Origin: Pseudorasbora parva
Taxonomy: Eukaryota; Chordata; Actinopteri; Cypriniformes; Gobionidae
DNA length: 64,000 nucleotides
Assembly (NCBI RefSeq): GCF_024679245.1
Contig: NC_090187.1
Span: 20,457,995 to 20,521,994, forward strand
Reading direction: 5' to 3'
Shown here: positions 9,767 through 25,670 of the stretch, in pieces
Position numbering within the stretch: position 1 is the first letter of the stretch
Layout: each line of letters begins with the position of its first letter
Position numbers and translations under genes: made by a program
The notes under the pieces: model-generated
Database searches by the model: none
Told to the model about the DNA's origin: nothing
The model's input: the letters and a program-made list of their open reading frames with translations, nothing else

Positions 9767-10001
9767 TAGAGCGCTCGCTTCATCGCAAAGGCTGTCTGTT
9801 GTTTGGGGCGGCGCCTTCTTATAGCTTCCGCGTACGCCGTCGCCCACTACGTCATGACGTTGCACCAATCGGATTGGTGGCTGATTTCATTCATACTTCA
9901 GAGCCGTCACGCTGGGGGCGTTCCCAGAGTGTCGTCACTCGACGACGCAGTGTCTCGTTCCCTCTCAGGGAACAAGGGTTACAATAGTAACCCGAGATGT
10001 T
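9767..10001 (+). repeat. DIRS-A right inverted terminal repeat
   Basis: It pairs with 4679-4886 from CTGTCTG near 9790 through the CGTCACTCGACGACGCAGTG block near 9930. It then ends in its own outer sequence, including a GGGTTACAATAGTAACCC palindrome, and the GTT at 9999-10001. Confidence 0.88.
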
Positions 10002-10392
10002 CTATCAGCCTTTACATAGGCCTACTTAAATCTGCATATTTGTGATATTTACCCCAGGGCGTTATTTAATTTTCTGCCCACATTGTCGCTATATGATAAA
10101 TTGAAATGAGCTGATAACATCACAGTTTTATGTACGACTGTACAGCCAAATCAATTTTTGTTGCAATATTTTCCTGTTCAACACGTGACGCTGCTTTGAC
10201 ACAATCGTTATTGTAAAAGTGCTATATAAATAAAGTTGAATTGACTTGACTCATAAGTCACTCAACATAAGTCTGTCATGGTTTTGGGAACAGTAATGTC
10301 TTGGCCTCAGAGCGAGCATCAGGTGTTTGAGGAAATCTACAAACTTTAAAACTGATTAAATCTTTGCCTGAAAACAAAATAAAAAGTGGAAA
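10002..10392. repeat. Right flank of DIRS-A and a repeat tail
   Basis: Bases 10002-10065 continue the interrupted repeat seen intact at 18027-18110. Around 10210-10258, the phrase GCTATATAAATAAAGTTGA followed by TTGACTTGAC resembles the 3' tail of a widespread fish interspersed repeat. A LINE begins after this. Confidence 0.55.
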
Positions 10393-11787
10393 ATGCCACC
10401 GAAGAAAATTAGCAACGCAGTTGAGGAAGAGTTGGAGGTGATCAGGAAATCTCTAAACTTCATGTCGGACGAGTTGAGCAAAGTTGCTAAACAACAAGCC
10501 GTGCTTTGTGAAAGGAAAGAACTTTGTGAAAGGAAAGTGAAGGATAAGAAAATCGTAGGAATAAAAAGAAGTATTTATGATCTTGAACAATATACAAGAA
10601 TGGAGGACTTAATTATAAGCGGTTTGCAAACAACACATCAAACTTATGTAGAGGCCAGAGATAACGTTGGTGAAGATGCTCTTCCTGAGGAGCTACAAAC
10701 ACTGGAAAAAAAAAACAAGTAACAAAAGTCTTTGAAAGTAAGAATATGATCATTCAGAGCGATAATGTTCCCCCCACAAAGAAACAGCAGAGCGAAGCCT
10801 GCCATAGTTGTTCGGTTTGTGAATCGGAAGCACAAAATCGCATTACTGAGAGAGGCAAAAAAAGCTGAAGGGTACAGGGTTGTACCTGAATGCAAAACAA
10901 GATACAAGCTACATGGACAAGAAACTGCAAAGTGATGATACGGGTAAATGGAACACCTGAAGAAGCTAAAGTACTTATAATAAGAGAACTCAAAGAATTG
11001 GATCAGTATGCATAAGCGAGGACTATGTGGTTACAACTTACAAGTGATGATCATATGGAGGAATGTTATTCTTAAATGGACTCGGATACGGATCATCAAT
11101 AAAAATGATGGTTATTGATAAGGATTTTGTGTTCCCATTTAGATATATTGACAATGAGTTTGTTAATATACATAAGGACTGTGTTATTAACTGTGAGTAT
11201 GAAAATTTGAATCTTAAAACTTTCAATCACACAGAGTATACAATTAATGAGATTGGAAGAAAAAAAACGGAAAACCGCTTATTCAATAATGTAAATAAAA
11301 CTTGTTGTAAGTATTATGGATATAGATAGACATATACATTTCAAATTACAGACTGATCTCTCTGCTTTCCCAGTTCTCAAAAATGTTAGAGAAAATATTT
11401 ATGTACAGACAATTTTATAGATAAACACAAACTTTTGACTGTGACCATCAGTATGGCTTTAGAGAAAATAGGTCAAGCTAAATGGAAGTGATGGAACTGG
11501 TAGAAGAGATTTCCTCTTCGTTGGATAAGAATGAATATACTGTGGGGGTGTTTCTAGATTTTAAAAAAGACACTATAGATTATGGTTTATTAATGATGAA
11601 ATATGAGATATGGTATAAGAGGAATTAAAAAATATATGGTATAACAGGAATTGCTTACTCTTGGTTAAAAAGCCTTGATGACATATCATTTTGTACAAAT
11701 AAATAAATGTTAAATCAGATCTTTTGAAAGTTATTTGCAGTGTTCCACAAGGTTCATTGTTAGGCCCGAAATTGTTTGTACTATATA
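10393..11787 (+). pseudogene. Decayed non-LTR LINE, 5' part (ORF1 and RT remnants)
   Basis: The 109-residue frame at 10393-10722 starts MPPKKISNAVEEELEVIRKS and has a charged coiled-coil-like region followed by LEQYTRMEDLIISGL, typical of LINE ORF1. A frameshifted continuation includes KPAIVVRFVNRKHKIALL at about 10800-10860. At 11440-11787, RT remnants appear in several frames: HQYGFRENRS, YTVGVFLDFKK (motif A region) and CSVPQGSLLGPKLFVLY (motif B). The RT frame resumes beyond the Tc1 insertion with FADD. The family is of Jockey/Rex/L2 type; I cannot assign the clade exactly. Stops and shifts make it inactive. Confidence 0.8.
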
Positions 11788-12000
11788 CAGTCTTGTTCAA
11801 AATAATAGCAGTACAATGTGACTAACCAGAATAATCAAGGTTTTTAGTATATTTTTTATTGCTACGTGGCAAACAAGTTACCAGTAGGTTCAGTAGATTC
11901 TCAGAAAACAAATGAGACCCAGCATTCATGATATGCACGCTCTTAAGGCTGTGCAATTGGGCAATTAGTTGAAAGGGGTGTGTTCAAAAAAATAGCAGTG
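11788..12000 (+). repeat. Tc1 left inverted repeat (IR/DR type)
   Basis: The outer transposase-binding-like repeat, TTCAAAATAATAGCAGT, starts about 11796. The inner one, TTCAAAAAAATAGCAGT, lies at about 11983-11999. The whole arm is mirrored at 13193-13404 with a few mismatches. Confidence 0.9.
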
Positions 12001-12114
12001 TGGCATTCAATCACTGAGGTCATCAATTTTGTGAAGAAACAGGTGTGAATCAGGTGGCCCCTATTTAAGGATGAAGCCAACACTTGTTGAACATGCATTT
12101 GAAAGCTGAGGAAA

Positions 12115-13110
12115 ATGGGTCGTTCAAGACATTGTTCAGAAGAACAGCGTACTTTGATTAAAAAGTTGATTAGAGAGGGGAAAACCTATAAAGAGGTGCA
12201 AAAAATGATAGGCTGTTCAGCTAAAATGATCTCCAATGCCTTAAAATGGAGAGCAAAACCAGAGAGACGTGGAAGAAAACGGAAGACAACCATCAAAATG
12301 GATAGAAGAATAACCAGAATGGCAAAGGCTCAGCCAATGATCACCTCCAGGATGATCAAAGACAGTCTGGAGTTACCTGTAAGTACTGTGACAGTTAGAA
12401 GACGTCTGTGTGAAGCTAATCTATTTTCAAGAATCCCCTGCAAAGTCCCTCTGTTAAAAAAAAGGCATGTGCAGAAGAGGTTACAATTTGCCAAAGAACA
12501 CATCAACTGGCCTAAAGAGAAATGGAGGAACATTTTGTGGACTGATGAGAGTAAAATTGTTCTTTTTGGGTCCAAGGGCCACAGGCAGTTTGTGAGACTA
12601 CCCCCAAACTCTGAATTCAAGCCACAGTACACAGTGAAGACAGTGAAGCATGGAGGTGCAAGCATCATGATATGGGCATGTTTCTCCTACTATGGTGTTG
12701 GGCCTATTTATCGCATACCAGGGATCATGGATCAGTTTGCATATGTTAAAATACTTGAAGAGGTCATGTTGCCCTATGCTGAAGAGGACATGCCCTTGAA
12801 ATGGTTGTTTCAACAAGACAATGACCCAAAACACACTAGTAAACGGGCAAAGTCTTGGTTCCAAACCAACAAAATTAATGTTATGGAGTGGCCAGCCCAA
12901 TCTCCAGACCTTAATCCAATTGAGAACTTGTGGGGTGATATCAAAAATGCTGTTTCTGAAGGAAAACCAAGAAATGTGAATGAATTGTGGAATGTTGTTA
13001 AAGAATCATGGAGTGGAATAACAGCTGAGAGGTGCCACAAGTTGGTTGACTCCATGCCACACAGATGTCAAGCAGTTTTAAAAAACTGTGGTCATACAAC
13101 TAAATATTAG
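12115..13110 (+). CDS. Tc1-family transposase, DD34E, intact
   Basis: The 331-residue protein would bind the inverted repeats and cut and paste the element at TA sites in the nucleus. An N-terminal paired-like helix-turn-helix region (about 1-110) contains a GRKRKTT-type basic hinge at 53-59. The DDE catalytic domain has D144 in WTDESK, D235 in [10 protein letters not shown], and E270 in [11 protein letters not shown]. The D235-E270 spacing gives DD34E. Length is close to the usual 340. The ATG at 12115 follows the left arm by about 115 bases and starts [11 protein letters not shown]. No stop or frameshift is seen, unlike the other two Tc1 copies in the window. Confidence 0.95.
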   Translation: MGRSRHCSEEQRTLIKKLIREGKTYKEVQKMIGCSAKMISNALKWRAKPERRGRKRKTTIKMDRRITRMAKAQPMITSRMIKDSLELPVSTVTVRRRLCEANLFSRIPCKVPLLKKRHVQKRLQFAKEHINWPKEKWRNILWTDESKIVLFGSKGHRQFVRLPPNSEFKPQYTVKTVKHGGASIMIWACFSYYGVGPIYRIPGIMDQFAYVKILEEVMLPYAEEDMPLKWLFQQDNDPKHTSKRAKSWFQTNKINVMEWPAQSPDLNPIENLWGDIKNAVSEGKPRNVNELWNVVKESWSGITAERCHKLVDSMPHRCQAVLKNCGHTTKY

Positions 13111-13192
13111 TTTAGTGATTCACAGGATTGCTAAATCCCAGAAAAAAAATGTTTGTACAAAATAGTTTTGAGTTTGTACAGTCAAAGGTAGA

Positions 13193-13404
13193 CACTGCTA
13201 TTTTTTGAACACACCCCTTTCAACTAATTGCCCAATTGCACAGCCTTAAGAGTGTGCATATCATGAATGCTGGGTCTTGTTTGTTTTCTGACAATCTACT
13301 GAACCTACTGGTAACTTGTTTGCCACGTAGCAATAAAAAATATACTAAAAACCTTGATTATTCTGGTTAGTCACATTGTACTGCTATTATTTTGAACAAG
13401 ACTG
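13193..13404 (-). repeat. Tc1 right inverted repeat
   Basis: Reverse complement of 11788-12000. It contains inner (near 13193-13210) and outer (near 13380-13395) copies of the AATAGCAGT-type direct repeat. Confidence 0.9.
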
Positions 13405-13646
13405 TATAAATGATCTTTGTAATGTGTCTAAAATATTAAAACTGGTTTTGTTTGCTGATGATACAAATTTGTATTGTTCAGGGGAAAATTTGGAACAGTT
13501 TCTGAATACTGGAAAGAGAACTGTGGATCTTTAAAACATGGTTTGATGATAATAGACTTTCACTAAATTTAATTAAAATGTTTAATTAATTTAAAAAGTT
13601 TATAATATTTAGGAATCAAAAAAGTAATAATAAAGCTAACATTATG
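13405..13646 (+). pseudogene. Decayed LINE, 3' part resumed after the Tc1 insertion
   Basis: Translation resumes immediately as INDLCNVSKILKLVLFADDT, containing the RT motif C FADD that follows the motif B found before the insertion. The frame decays within 100 codons and is cut at 13647 by a helicase-bearing MULE-like copy. Confidence 0.8.
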
Positions 13647-13984
13647 TAGCCTGACAAGCCAGACCGATAGGATAGCGCTACCACCAACCAGAGCAACAAA
13701 GGTGAAACAGAGCTTGTTGATAGATTAAACATTTGCCGTATCCGGTCAGCAAAACTCCAAACACATCTTCCCTTTTTGAGAATGACTTCAGTGCCGTTCT
13801 TTGTTCTTTTCTCAGAGAAAAGCTCAACTCTAAGTCTTCCAGAGTCGCGGTCAAAGCTGATTTGAAAGACCGCCGTTCGCTAGTTTCTGTGTTTACTAGA
13901 AGCACGCAAACGCAACTCAGCCGTCGTCATTATGTCCCCGCCCACCGACTCTATACACAATGTGATTGGCCCGGCAAGAGTTAA
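13647..13984 (-). mobile_element. MULE-like helicase-bearing element, copy b (truncated)
   Basis: The minus-oriented copy begins with the TAGCCTGACAAGCCAGACC terminus, has an internal deletion of about 100 bases next to it, and stops at about 13984 before the other terminus. The minus frame 13678-13905 reads ALTATLEDLELSFSLRKEQR followed by FGVLLTGYGKCLIYQ. This is the best-preserved Walker A (GYGK) among the four copies. Confidence 0.75.
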
Positions 13985-14394
<410 letters not shown>

Positions 14395-15720
14395 CACATA
14401 CTCACCTAAAGGATTATTAGGAATAGGAACGCCATACTAATACTAGGTTTGACCCCCTTTCACCTTCAGAACTGCCTTAATTCTACGTGGCATTGATTCA
14501 ACAAGGTGCTGAAAGCCAAAGAAATGTTGGCCCATATTGAAAGGATATCATCTGTGGCAGCACAGTTGTCAGTCCTTTTTGGAATGATAAATGTGATTTT
14601 TTTTTTTTTTTTTTTCAATATCAATACTTTTTACTTCTTAATTGGATTGCGACCATGGTAAAACATTATATAACAAAAATTATACAAAGTATGACACAAT
14701 GATACAGTGAGACGCGCTCCATATATGTAAAGTGTCCAGGAGACATACTACAAGGATTTGAGAGAAATAAACTATTATTCAGTCAAAACACTGAGCTCAG
14801 CTGTTACTCTGTGCAAGGATGTTTCTCTAATGACTAGTACAAACCTTCAGCATGCGCGGCGCTCATGCTCACGCACTGTTGTCATGGCACCCAAGATAAA
14901 CACACACGCAACATGGTACCATAGTCGCTATCCACTGCCATAATAGGAAGGAGCGCGTGCATAACTATTTTTAAAATAACTGCTTTTGAGGTCCGAAAGG
15001 GATAAAAGGACATAGGGTATTGAATCAACACCAGGGTGAGTAAAAGATGGCTTTAATTTAATTTTAGGGTGAACTATCCCTTTAATTCAATAATTCAAAG
15101 GAATCATCAAGCATCCTAACAAGCCATTCAATGTATCATCTCAGTGCTCACATAGCTGTAAGGACACCAGCTATTACACCGTAATATCACCTGTGATCAC
15201 TTGAAATACAGGTATCAGAATTTATGCTGGGGGGGGAATTTAATTATCATGGGATCTGGATGGTAAAATTAGTACTCTCACTTCCCTCCCCATGATTGTC
15301 CCACAATGCACTTCCGTCTGACATCAGTCCAGGCTTATTTGATGGACAACTGGGCATAATGCCAGGCTATTTTGGGCATCTCTCTGGGCTGTTTTCCACG
15401 GCAAGACAGTAAAACACGAGATGCTTTGGAGTTCTCCTGCCACTCTACAGTTCCTAGAATTAGATTCCAGTAGAATTGTTTGTCCCGTGTGAACTGTCCA
15501 TGGTGCTGAATCATTATTCAAGGCATCTTTCAGCATTGCCCTCACAGAAATAAATTGCATTATAAAAAATATTAAACGGAATCTTAAAACAGATTAGAAA
15601 CAGAATAGAAAAATAGTTTTACCTGGTCAAAAACAGTTCTGTTTTCAGCAAGCCGTTCTCGTGCATACGGCTTTAAATGCTAATGAGCTTTGCTCACTCC
15701 GCCCCTCTGTTCTTTGGGGG

Positions 15721-15724
<4 letters not shown>
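14395..15724. other. Non-coding DNA with repeat fragments
   Basis: Bases 14400-14580 (CTCACCTAAAGGATTATTAGG onward, in part) resemble a fish DNA transposon end. A T run lies at about 14597-14616. A TTAA-type MITE end (GGGTGAACTATCCCTTTAA) occurs at about 15066-15085. No gene is seen. Confidence 0.45.

Positions 15725-15782
<58 letters not shown>
15725..15782. repeat. (CA)n microsatellite
   Basis: About 29 CA units inside an otherwise unique-looking GC-richer block. Confidence 0.95.
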
Positions 15783-15784
<2 letters not shown>

Positions 15785-16192
15785 CTGTGTGCCGTTGACA
15801 ACAGTAGAGCATGGCCACGCGAGTCTCTGAGGAGTTTTGCGCAACTTTAGCAATATGAACCGGTGTCTGACAACGGGGACAAGACGACAGCTCCAACGAA
15901 ATTCGACAATTAAGGCTAAACAGGACGTTTCTGAATGGGTGGTCAACGTAATGTCACTGATCTGTCTTTATGAACAGGCAGGGTAACACTAGCAATGAAT
16001 GCTATGTGTTTACTGATGTTTACATTAGTTAATTGACAGAATGATGAAAACTTTTTTTCTGTAAATGTCGGCTTGTCAGTGATGCTAAACGTTATCAATG
16101 CAGTGTAATAACTGTTACAACATGATTTATTTATTTTTTGACAGTAATTTATAAACCATCTACATAATTAAGCTTATGTTAGTTACCATGTC
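15783..16192. other. Unassigned DNA
   Basis: No coding or repeat-end signal that I can defend before the large inverted repeat begins. Confidence 0.35.
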
Positions 16193-16481
16193 TATGGAGC
16201 TAGAAATATGACAAAATGATCTGAATTTGAATTGTATAAATCTGAATTATTGACAAGTGTAATCTAACAAAATTGAATATTATGTTGCATTTTACACAGT
16301 TCTGAATTTGAATTTTTTTAATTGTTGAATATAGATCCTTTGAAATTGAACTCATCTGAAATGTTTTTATGTCGAAATTGTTTAGACATGTGTTTTCAAA
16401 CAGCAGATATTTTGTTCTGAATTAATCGACTGGAAATATTCAGTTTTTGAAAATACAGATTCAAGATTTCAGATGAAGAAG

Positions 16482-16731
16482 AAATTCAGATCATCAAATT
16501 CAATATTCTAAAATTCAGATCATTAAATTCAATGTTCTAAAATTCAGATCATCAAATTCAATATTCTAAAATTCAGATCATCAAATTCAATGTTCTAAAA
16601 TTCAGATCATCAAATTCAATATTCTAAAATTCAGATCATCAAATTCAATGTTCTAAAATTCAGATCATCAAATTCAATGTTCTAAAATTCAGATCATCAA
16701 ATTCAATGTTCTAAAATTCAGATCGCAGAAA
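16482..16731 (+). repeat. 29-bp tandem repeat array, left arm
   Basis: Eight units of the form AAAATTCAGATCATCAAATT plus CAATGTTCT. Units vary at two sites: CAATATTCT versus CAATGTTCT, and ATCATCAAA versus ATCATTAAA. The array lies inside the left inverted arm. Confidence 0.9.
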
Positions 16732-16940
16732 TTCAGATCTTACAGAAAGTAGGCCAGAGGTCATCAGGGAAGAGTAAAGGATGTCAGAAAAATCCAACGG
16801 AGCACCATCTGATCATTTCATTTCCTATTTGTAATGGAATAAAGAGAAAAGATCAAACAACCCCTTTATATTTTTTTGTTTATTTTAGATTAATGCACAG
16901 AAAAAGAGATTTCGGCTAGATTTCTCATTTTTCGTGCGTG

Positions 16941-18436
16941 ATTTACAAATCGCTGATTAGTGAAGAAAATCTAAGCATTTTACGTCATCTGTCGTTCTCC
17001 AGGGTTGAATCCAAAATTGCCCCCCTAAACCCTCACTATACCCTACTTAAGTCCACTAATACAGTTAACTCGAACAAGTGAATGAATGTAGATCCGATGA
17101 GTTGTCTTTTGGGGGTGGGGGGTGAAGTTGTTAACAATAATAATGGGAAATGCTCTAATGATGCGTGACCTATTTTTAACAGTCTATGGCGTGACATTCA
17201 CAGATCACTGTAGCCCTCAGTTCAAGCAAACGGCGGTGCTCACGACGTGAACCAATCACCTCCGCTTTACAGCACGAGAGAAACCATGAATGAACACACA
17301 GGACTGACTGTAAGGGCTCCACATTATCTTTGTCTGGGACAAATCAAAGAGGGTTTTACTTTCCCGACAGGACAAATAAAACATTAAAATAACCAGATAA
17401 TAATTTATTTATTATTATATTCAATGTAAACAGCGACAGATAATGGAGTGTTTCTCTGGTAACAGCGTTGAGGCTGGCGCTGCCTGTCTCTTTGTGAGAC
17501 ATTCGTGGAGAAATCAAAACAAGTGAGCAGCAATCTAAACGATTTCAAATACATTGCAATCGTGAATTGTGTAGCATAATTCATTATTAGGTACGTACAT
17601 GTTAGACTCAAAAAACTTTTTTTGTTCTATTTCAACTATGATTTCACCGACGAATATAGTTCCAAAGGAACAACACTCAGTGCGGTGTTTTGAACTGAAT
17701 GAATCAGCGTTTTGAATGAATCATTTGAATGAACGACTCAATGACTCACTCATTAAGACGATCACTTGCTGCCACCTATTGGCGGTTTAGTTTCATGTTT
17801 AAAAGTATCATTGCATTTTTTTATTTGTATATTCAAACATTTAGAACATCAATCTCATAACATTATTTATTGCTGTTTTATTTTTGCAGTTTAAATTAAT
17901 TAATCTGATTGGTAAAAGCCCTAGTGTCTTACTAATATAACTGCATTTATTAATCAAATGTAAGAATTGAACATGAAATGCATACATTTAATAAGATTTA
18001 AAAAATGGCCTTTATAAAATGACACAACGCCCTGGGGTAAATATCACAAATATGCAGATTTAAGCAGGCCTAAAAGCTGATAGAACACTGATGAGAATAT
18101 TACTACAAAATCAATATATTTATACCACCAAAAATCCCCCCAATACACTGTACAGTACATAAAATTTACTCTGTACTCTACCTGATAGGCCGGATTTTGA
18201 AACTTGTTTGCAGGTATGTATTTGAGGGTATAGGGGGCGATTTCAGATTCAGCCCAGGTCTGTTCAACAAAATAGTAGTCTTATAGCAGTAGAAGACTAC
18301 CGCTTCTTAAACTGTACTGGGCAGGTCCTAGATCAGGCAACTTTTCTGTGCAACTTAACCCGTTTCACAGAAAAAAATGTTTATCTGATATATAAAATAT
18401 TAATCAGTACCCAACCTTATTTAATTGTGCGGTAAA
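16941..18436. other. Interior of the long inverted-repeat element
   Basis: No transposase-like frame is seen. The segment 17640-17770 has alternating GAATGAATCA-type words. The segment 18027-18190 is homologous, in reverse complement, to the flanks of DIRS-A. Confidence 0.5.
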
Positions 18437-18648
18437 CCACACGAAAAATGAGAAATCTAGCCAAAATCTCTTTTTCTGTGCATTAATCTAAAATAAACAA
18501 AAAAGTATAAAGGGGTTGTTTGATCTTTTCTCTTTATTCCATTACAAATAGGAAATGAAATGATCAGATGGTGCTCCGTTGGATTTTTCTGACATCCTTT
18601 ACTCTTCCCTGATGACCTCTGGCCTAATTTCTGTAAGATCTGAATTTC

Positions 18649-18894
18649 TGCGATCTGAATTTTAGAACATTGAATTTGATGATCTGAATTTTAGAACATT
18701 GAATTTGATGATCTGAATTTTAGAATATTGAATTTAATGATCTGAATTTTAGAATATTGAATTTGATGATCTGAATTTTAGAACATTGAATTTGATGATC
18801 TGAATTTTAGAATATTGAATTTGATGATCTGAATTTTAGAATATTGAATTTAATGATCTGAATTTTAGAATATTGAATTTGATGATCTGAATTT
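18649..18894 (-). repeat. 29-bp tandem repeat array, right arm
   Basis: The mirror of the left array with eight units. The order of unit variants is not identical to the left arm, so the two arrays have changed independently at some positions since the arms were identical. Confidence 0.9.
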
Positions 18895-19184
18895 CTTCTT
18901 CATCTGAAATCTTGAATCTGTATTTTCAAAAACTGAATATTTCCAGTCGATTAATTCAGAACAAAATATCTGCTGTTTGAAAATACATGTCTAAACAATT
19001 TCGACATAAAAACATTTCAGATGTGTTCAATTTCAAAGGTTCTATATTTAACAATTAAAAAAAATTCAAATTCAGAACGATGTAAAATGCAACATATTAT
19101 TCAATTTTGTTAGATTACACTTGTCAATAATTCAGATTTATACAATTCAAATTCAGATCATTTAGTCATATTTCTAGCTCCATA

Positions 19185-20612
19185 CATTCTGCTCCAGCCT
19201 ATTCACAATGGCAGACTGTGACAGAGCTCACTCAGGGCGGGTCTGAGTTGAAACGCTGCTGTCAATCAACAGTCGTGGGAGGGGTGTCGGGTCGTGTGAC
19301 GTCACACGGCCAAACGGCTTGATTTGAGACAGGCGAAAACATTTAAGGAGATTGAAAAAAAAAAAACACTTGATGGATTTTTATCATTATAGGATAGTTG
19401 TGTACAGGCACAGCAAACACACATTTTCATTCAATCAGCTTGTAAAAGTGCATGTACCATTATATGACCCCTTTAACAAAAAATAAATAAAAAAAACTTT
19501 TCAACCCCAAACATCTGATTTCTATGTATCTGTCCTTGAAAGTGCTGGTTAACATAAACATATTTGAACAGCATTTACTAAAAATGCATCATGGATTATG
19601 TAACATGCACTGTACAAGGATAATATTTTTTTCCCCTCCTTTTCTCACTCATGGCATTTCTTGTAAGGCCACAGCAGTGAGTATGTCAACTTAACCTGGT
19701 TAAATATGTTAAGATTTACATATATGTCTCTAAATTTACAGTAAATCCAACAATAATGTATTGCATGCACATATAAAATCAGTTCTAAAAACCTAGTTGT
19801 AGCCTAGTAAGTGACTCATAAGCGAGTTTCTCTGGATATGCTGACGTCTGTGTTGTTTTTATGGGTCTGTATGTGGTATGAGTGTGCAAAACAGTTTTAG
19901 TGAAGGAAAAAGCAGTTCCTTGAGGGCATTGAGTAATATATGCTGAATTAGATTAAACTAACAGCAAGACTACTGCGATCAACTGCATAGCAATTATCAG
20001 AAACCATATATAAATACTCTAGCAACTACATAAACATACCAACCACATAGAAATGTCCAAAATGCCTTATGATATGCATAGAAACACCCTGGCAACCAGC
20101 CACAACATCCTAGAATCACAAGCCAACACAAATAACGTTCTTCAGAAAATATAAAAGTCTAGTTACTGAATTAATTCCTCCTGATGGCTTGTTTGGATCA
20201 TTTAGCTTTACTTTGATCATGATTTTTATTTGCTTTTTGACTGTGTCGGTGTGTCATCTCGTATGCAAGTTCACAGCAACAATGACACGAAAGACCACCC
20301 ACAACCACTGAGACAGGAGTGAGGTCATCACTACAAGACAAAGGATGACACACACACACAATGACACCCTCTCTACACAAATACTATTGCTGAATTTCCA
20401 AACAGTAGAAACACCCTCCCACAAATACTATTGCTGAATTTCCAAACAGTACACTAACATAATAATTGTACTATTTTTGCCATAGAAAGATACATAGAAA
20501 ATAATAAGAGTAGAATGCTATAGTGTGTGGTTCCGAATTCATAATATTTCTCATGCAGCTGAGTCACTTCACCTAAATGTGAGTTTTGGGGATGGATTTT
20601 CCTCGGGGCACA

Positions 20613-20615
<3 letters not shown>
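19185..20615. other. Non-coding DNA with one repeat fragment
   Basis: The segment 19195-19475, ending TATATGACCCCTTTAA, looks like the end of a common fish repeat. A 50-base phrase on Leu/Tyr-poor DNA is duplicated at 20370-20455 (CAAATACTATTGCTGAATTT twice). No gene. Confidence 0.45.

Positions 20616-20685
<70 letters not shown>
20616..20685. repeat. (TG)n microsatellite
   Basis: About 35 TG units. Confidence 0.95.
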
Positions 20686-20686
<1 letters not shown>

Positions 20687-20968
20687 AGATGTTATAAGAG
20701 AACTGATTGTTGTAAAACTGAGGACCAAATTCCAGTGTAGAAAAAGGAGAAAAGATAAATATTTTATTCTTATGTATTGTGCATGTGTTTGAATTAAAGA
20801 TGAGATAACTATAATTTAGTGCTCTTAACTGATTGAAATCTAAACGGATTGCAACCAGATAATTTAGAAAGGATTTATATGATAATATTTCTCTGTTCTC
20901 TTACCTTTATTTCTCTTCTTGTGCATGATTAATCAATGCATGTTCTTCTAAAAAAAAAGTTTGCCTTC

Positions 20969-25670
<4,702 letters not shown>

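Larger units (their letters stand above)
4679..10001 (+). mobile_element. Nearly complete DIRS tyrosine-recombinase retrotransposon (DIRS-A)
   Basis: The 5.3-kb element has the full DIRS layout. Inverted terminal repeats are followed by a gag-like frame, an RT/RNase H/methyltransferase-like frame, an overlapping tyrosine recombinase frame, and an internal complementary region just before the right terminal repeat. GTT trinucleotides sit at both edges (4676-4678 and 9999-10001), and no target duplication beyond GTT is seen, as expected for recombinase-mediated integration. The body is GC-rich compared with the AT-rich surroundings. RT and recombinase frames are open and keep their catalytic residues; gag has one apparent 1-bp shift. 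The paralogous empty site at 18027-18190 fixes both boundaries. Confidence 0.93.
11788..13404 (+). mobile_element. Complete Tc1-like transposon with intact transposase
   Basis: The 1617-bp element is bounded by TA duplications (11786-11787 and 13405-13406) and inserted inside a LINE RT frame, which reads through when it is removed. Long inverted repeats run at 11788-12000 and 13193-13404. Each repeat contains an outer and an inner copy of a TTCAAAA-x-AATAGCAGT motif, the IR/DR arrangement known from Sleeping Beauty-type elements. One uninterrupted transposase frame lies inside. Everything needed for mobility appears present. Confidence 0.95.
16193..19184. mobile_element. 3-kb element with about 748-bp inverted repeats containing 29-bp tandem arrays
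   Basis: The arms 16193-16940 and 18437-19184 are reverse complements, beginning TATGGAGCTAGAAATATGAC and ending with its complement. Each arm carries eight 29-bp repeats. The middle (16941-18436) has no convincing gene, but includes at 18027-18190 the repeat segment that DIRS-A interrupts elsewhere. I find no convincing target duplication. This is probably a non-autonomous foldback-type DNA transposon of unassigned family. Confidence 0.75.

Noticed and set aside
16482..18894. 29-bp direct repeats resembling a CRISPR array
   Set aside because: The units are contiguous without spacers, occur in mirrored arms of an inverted repeat, and the sequence is eukaryotic.
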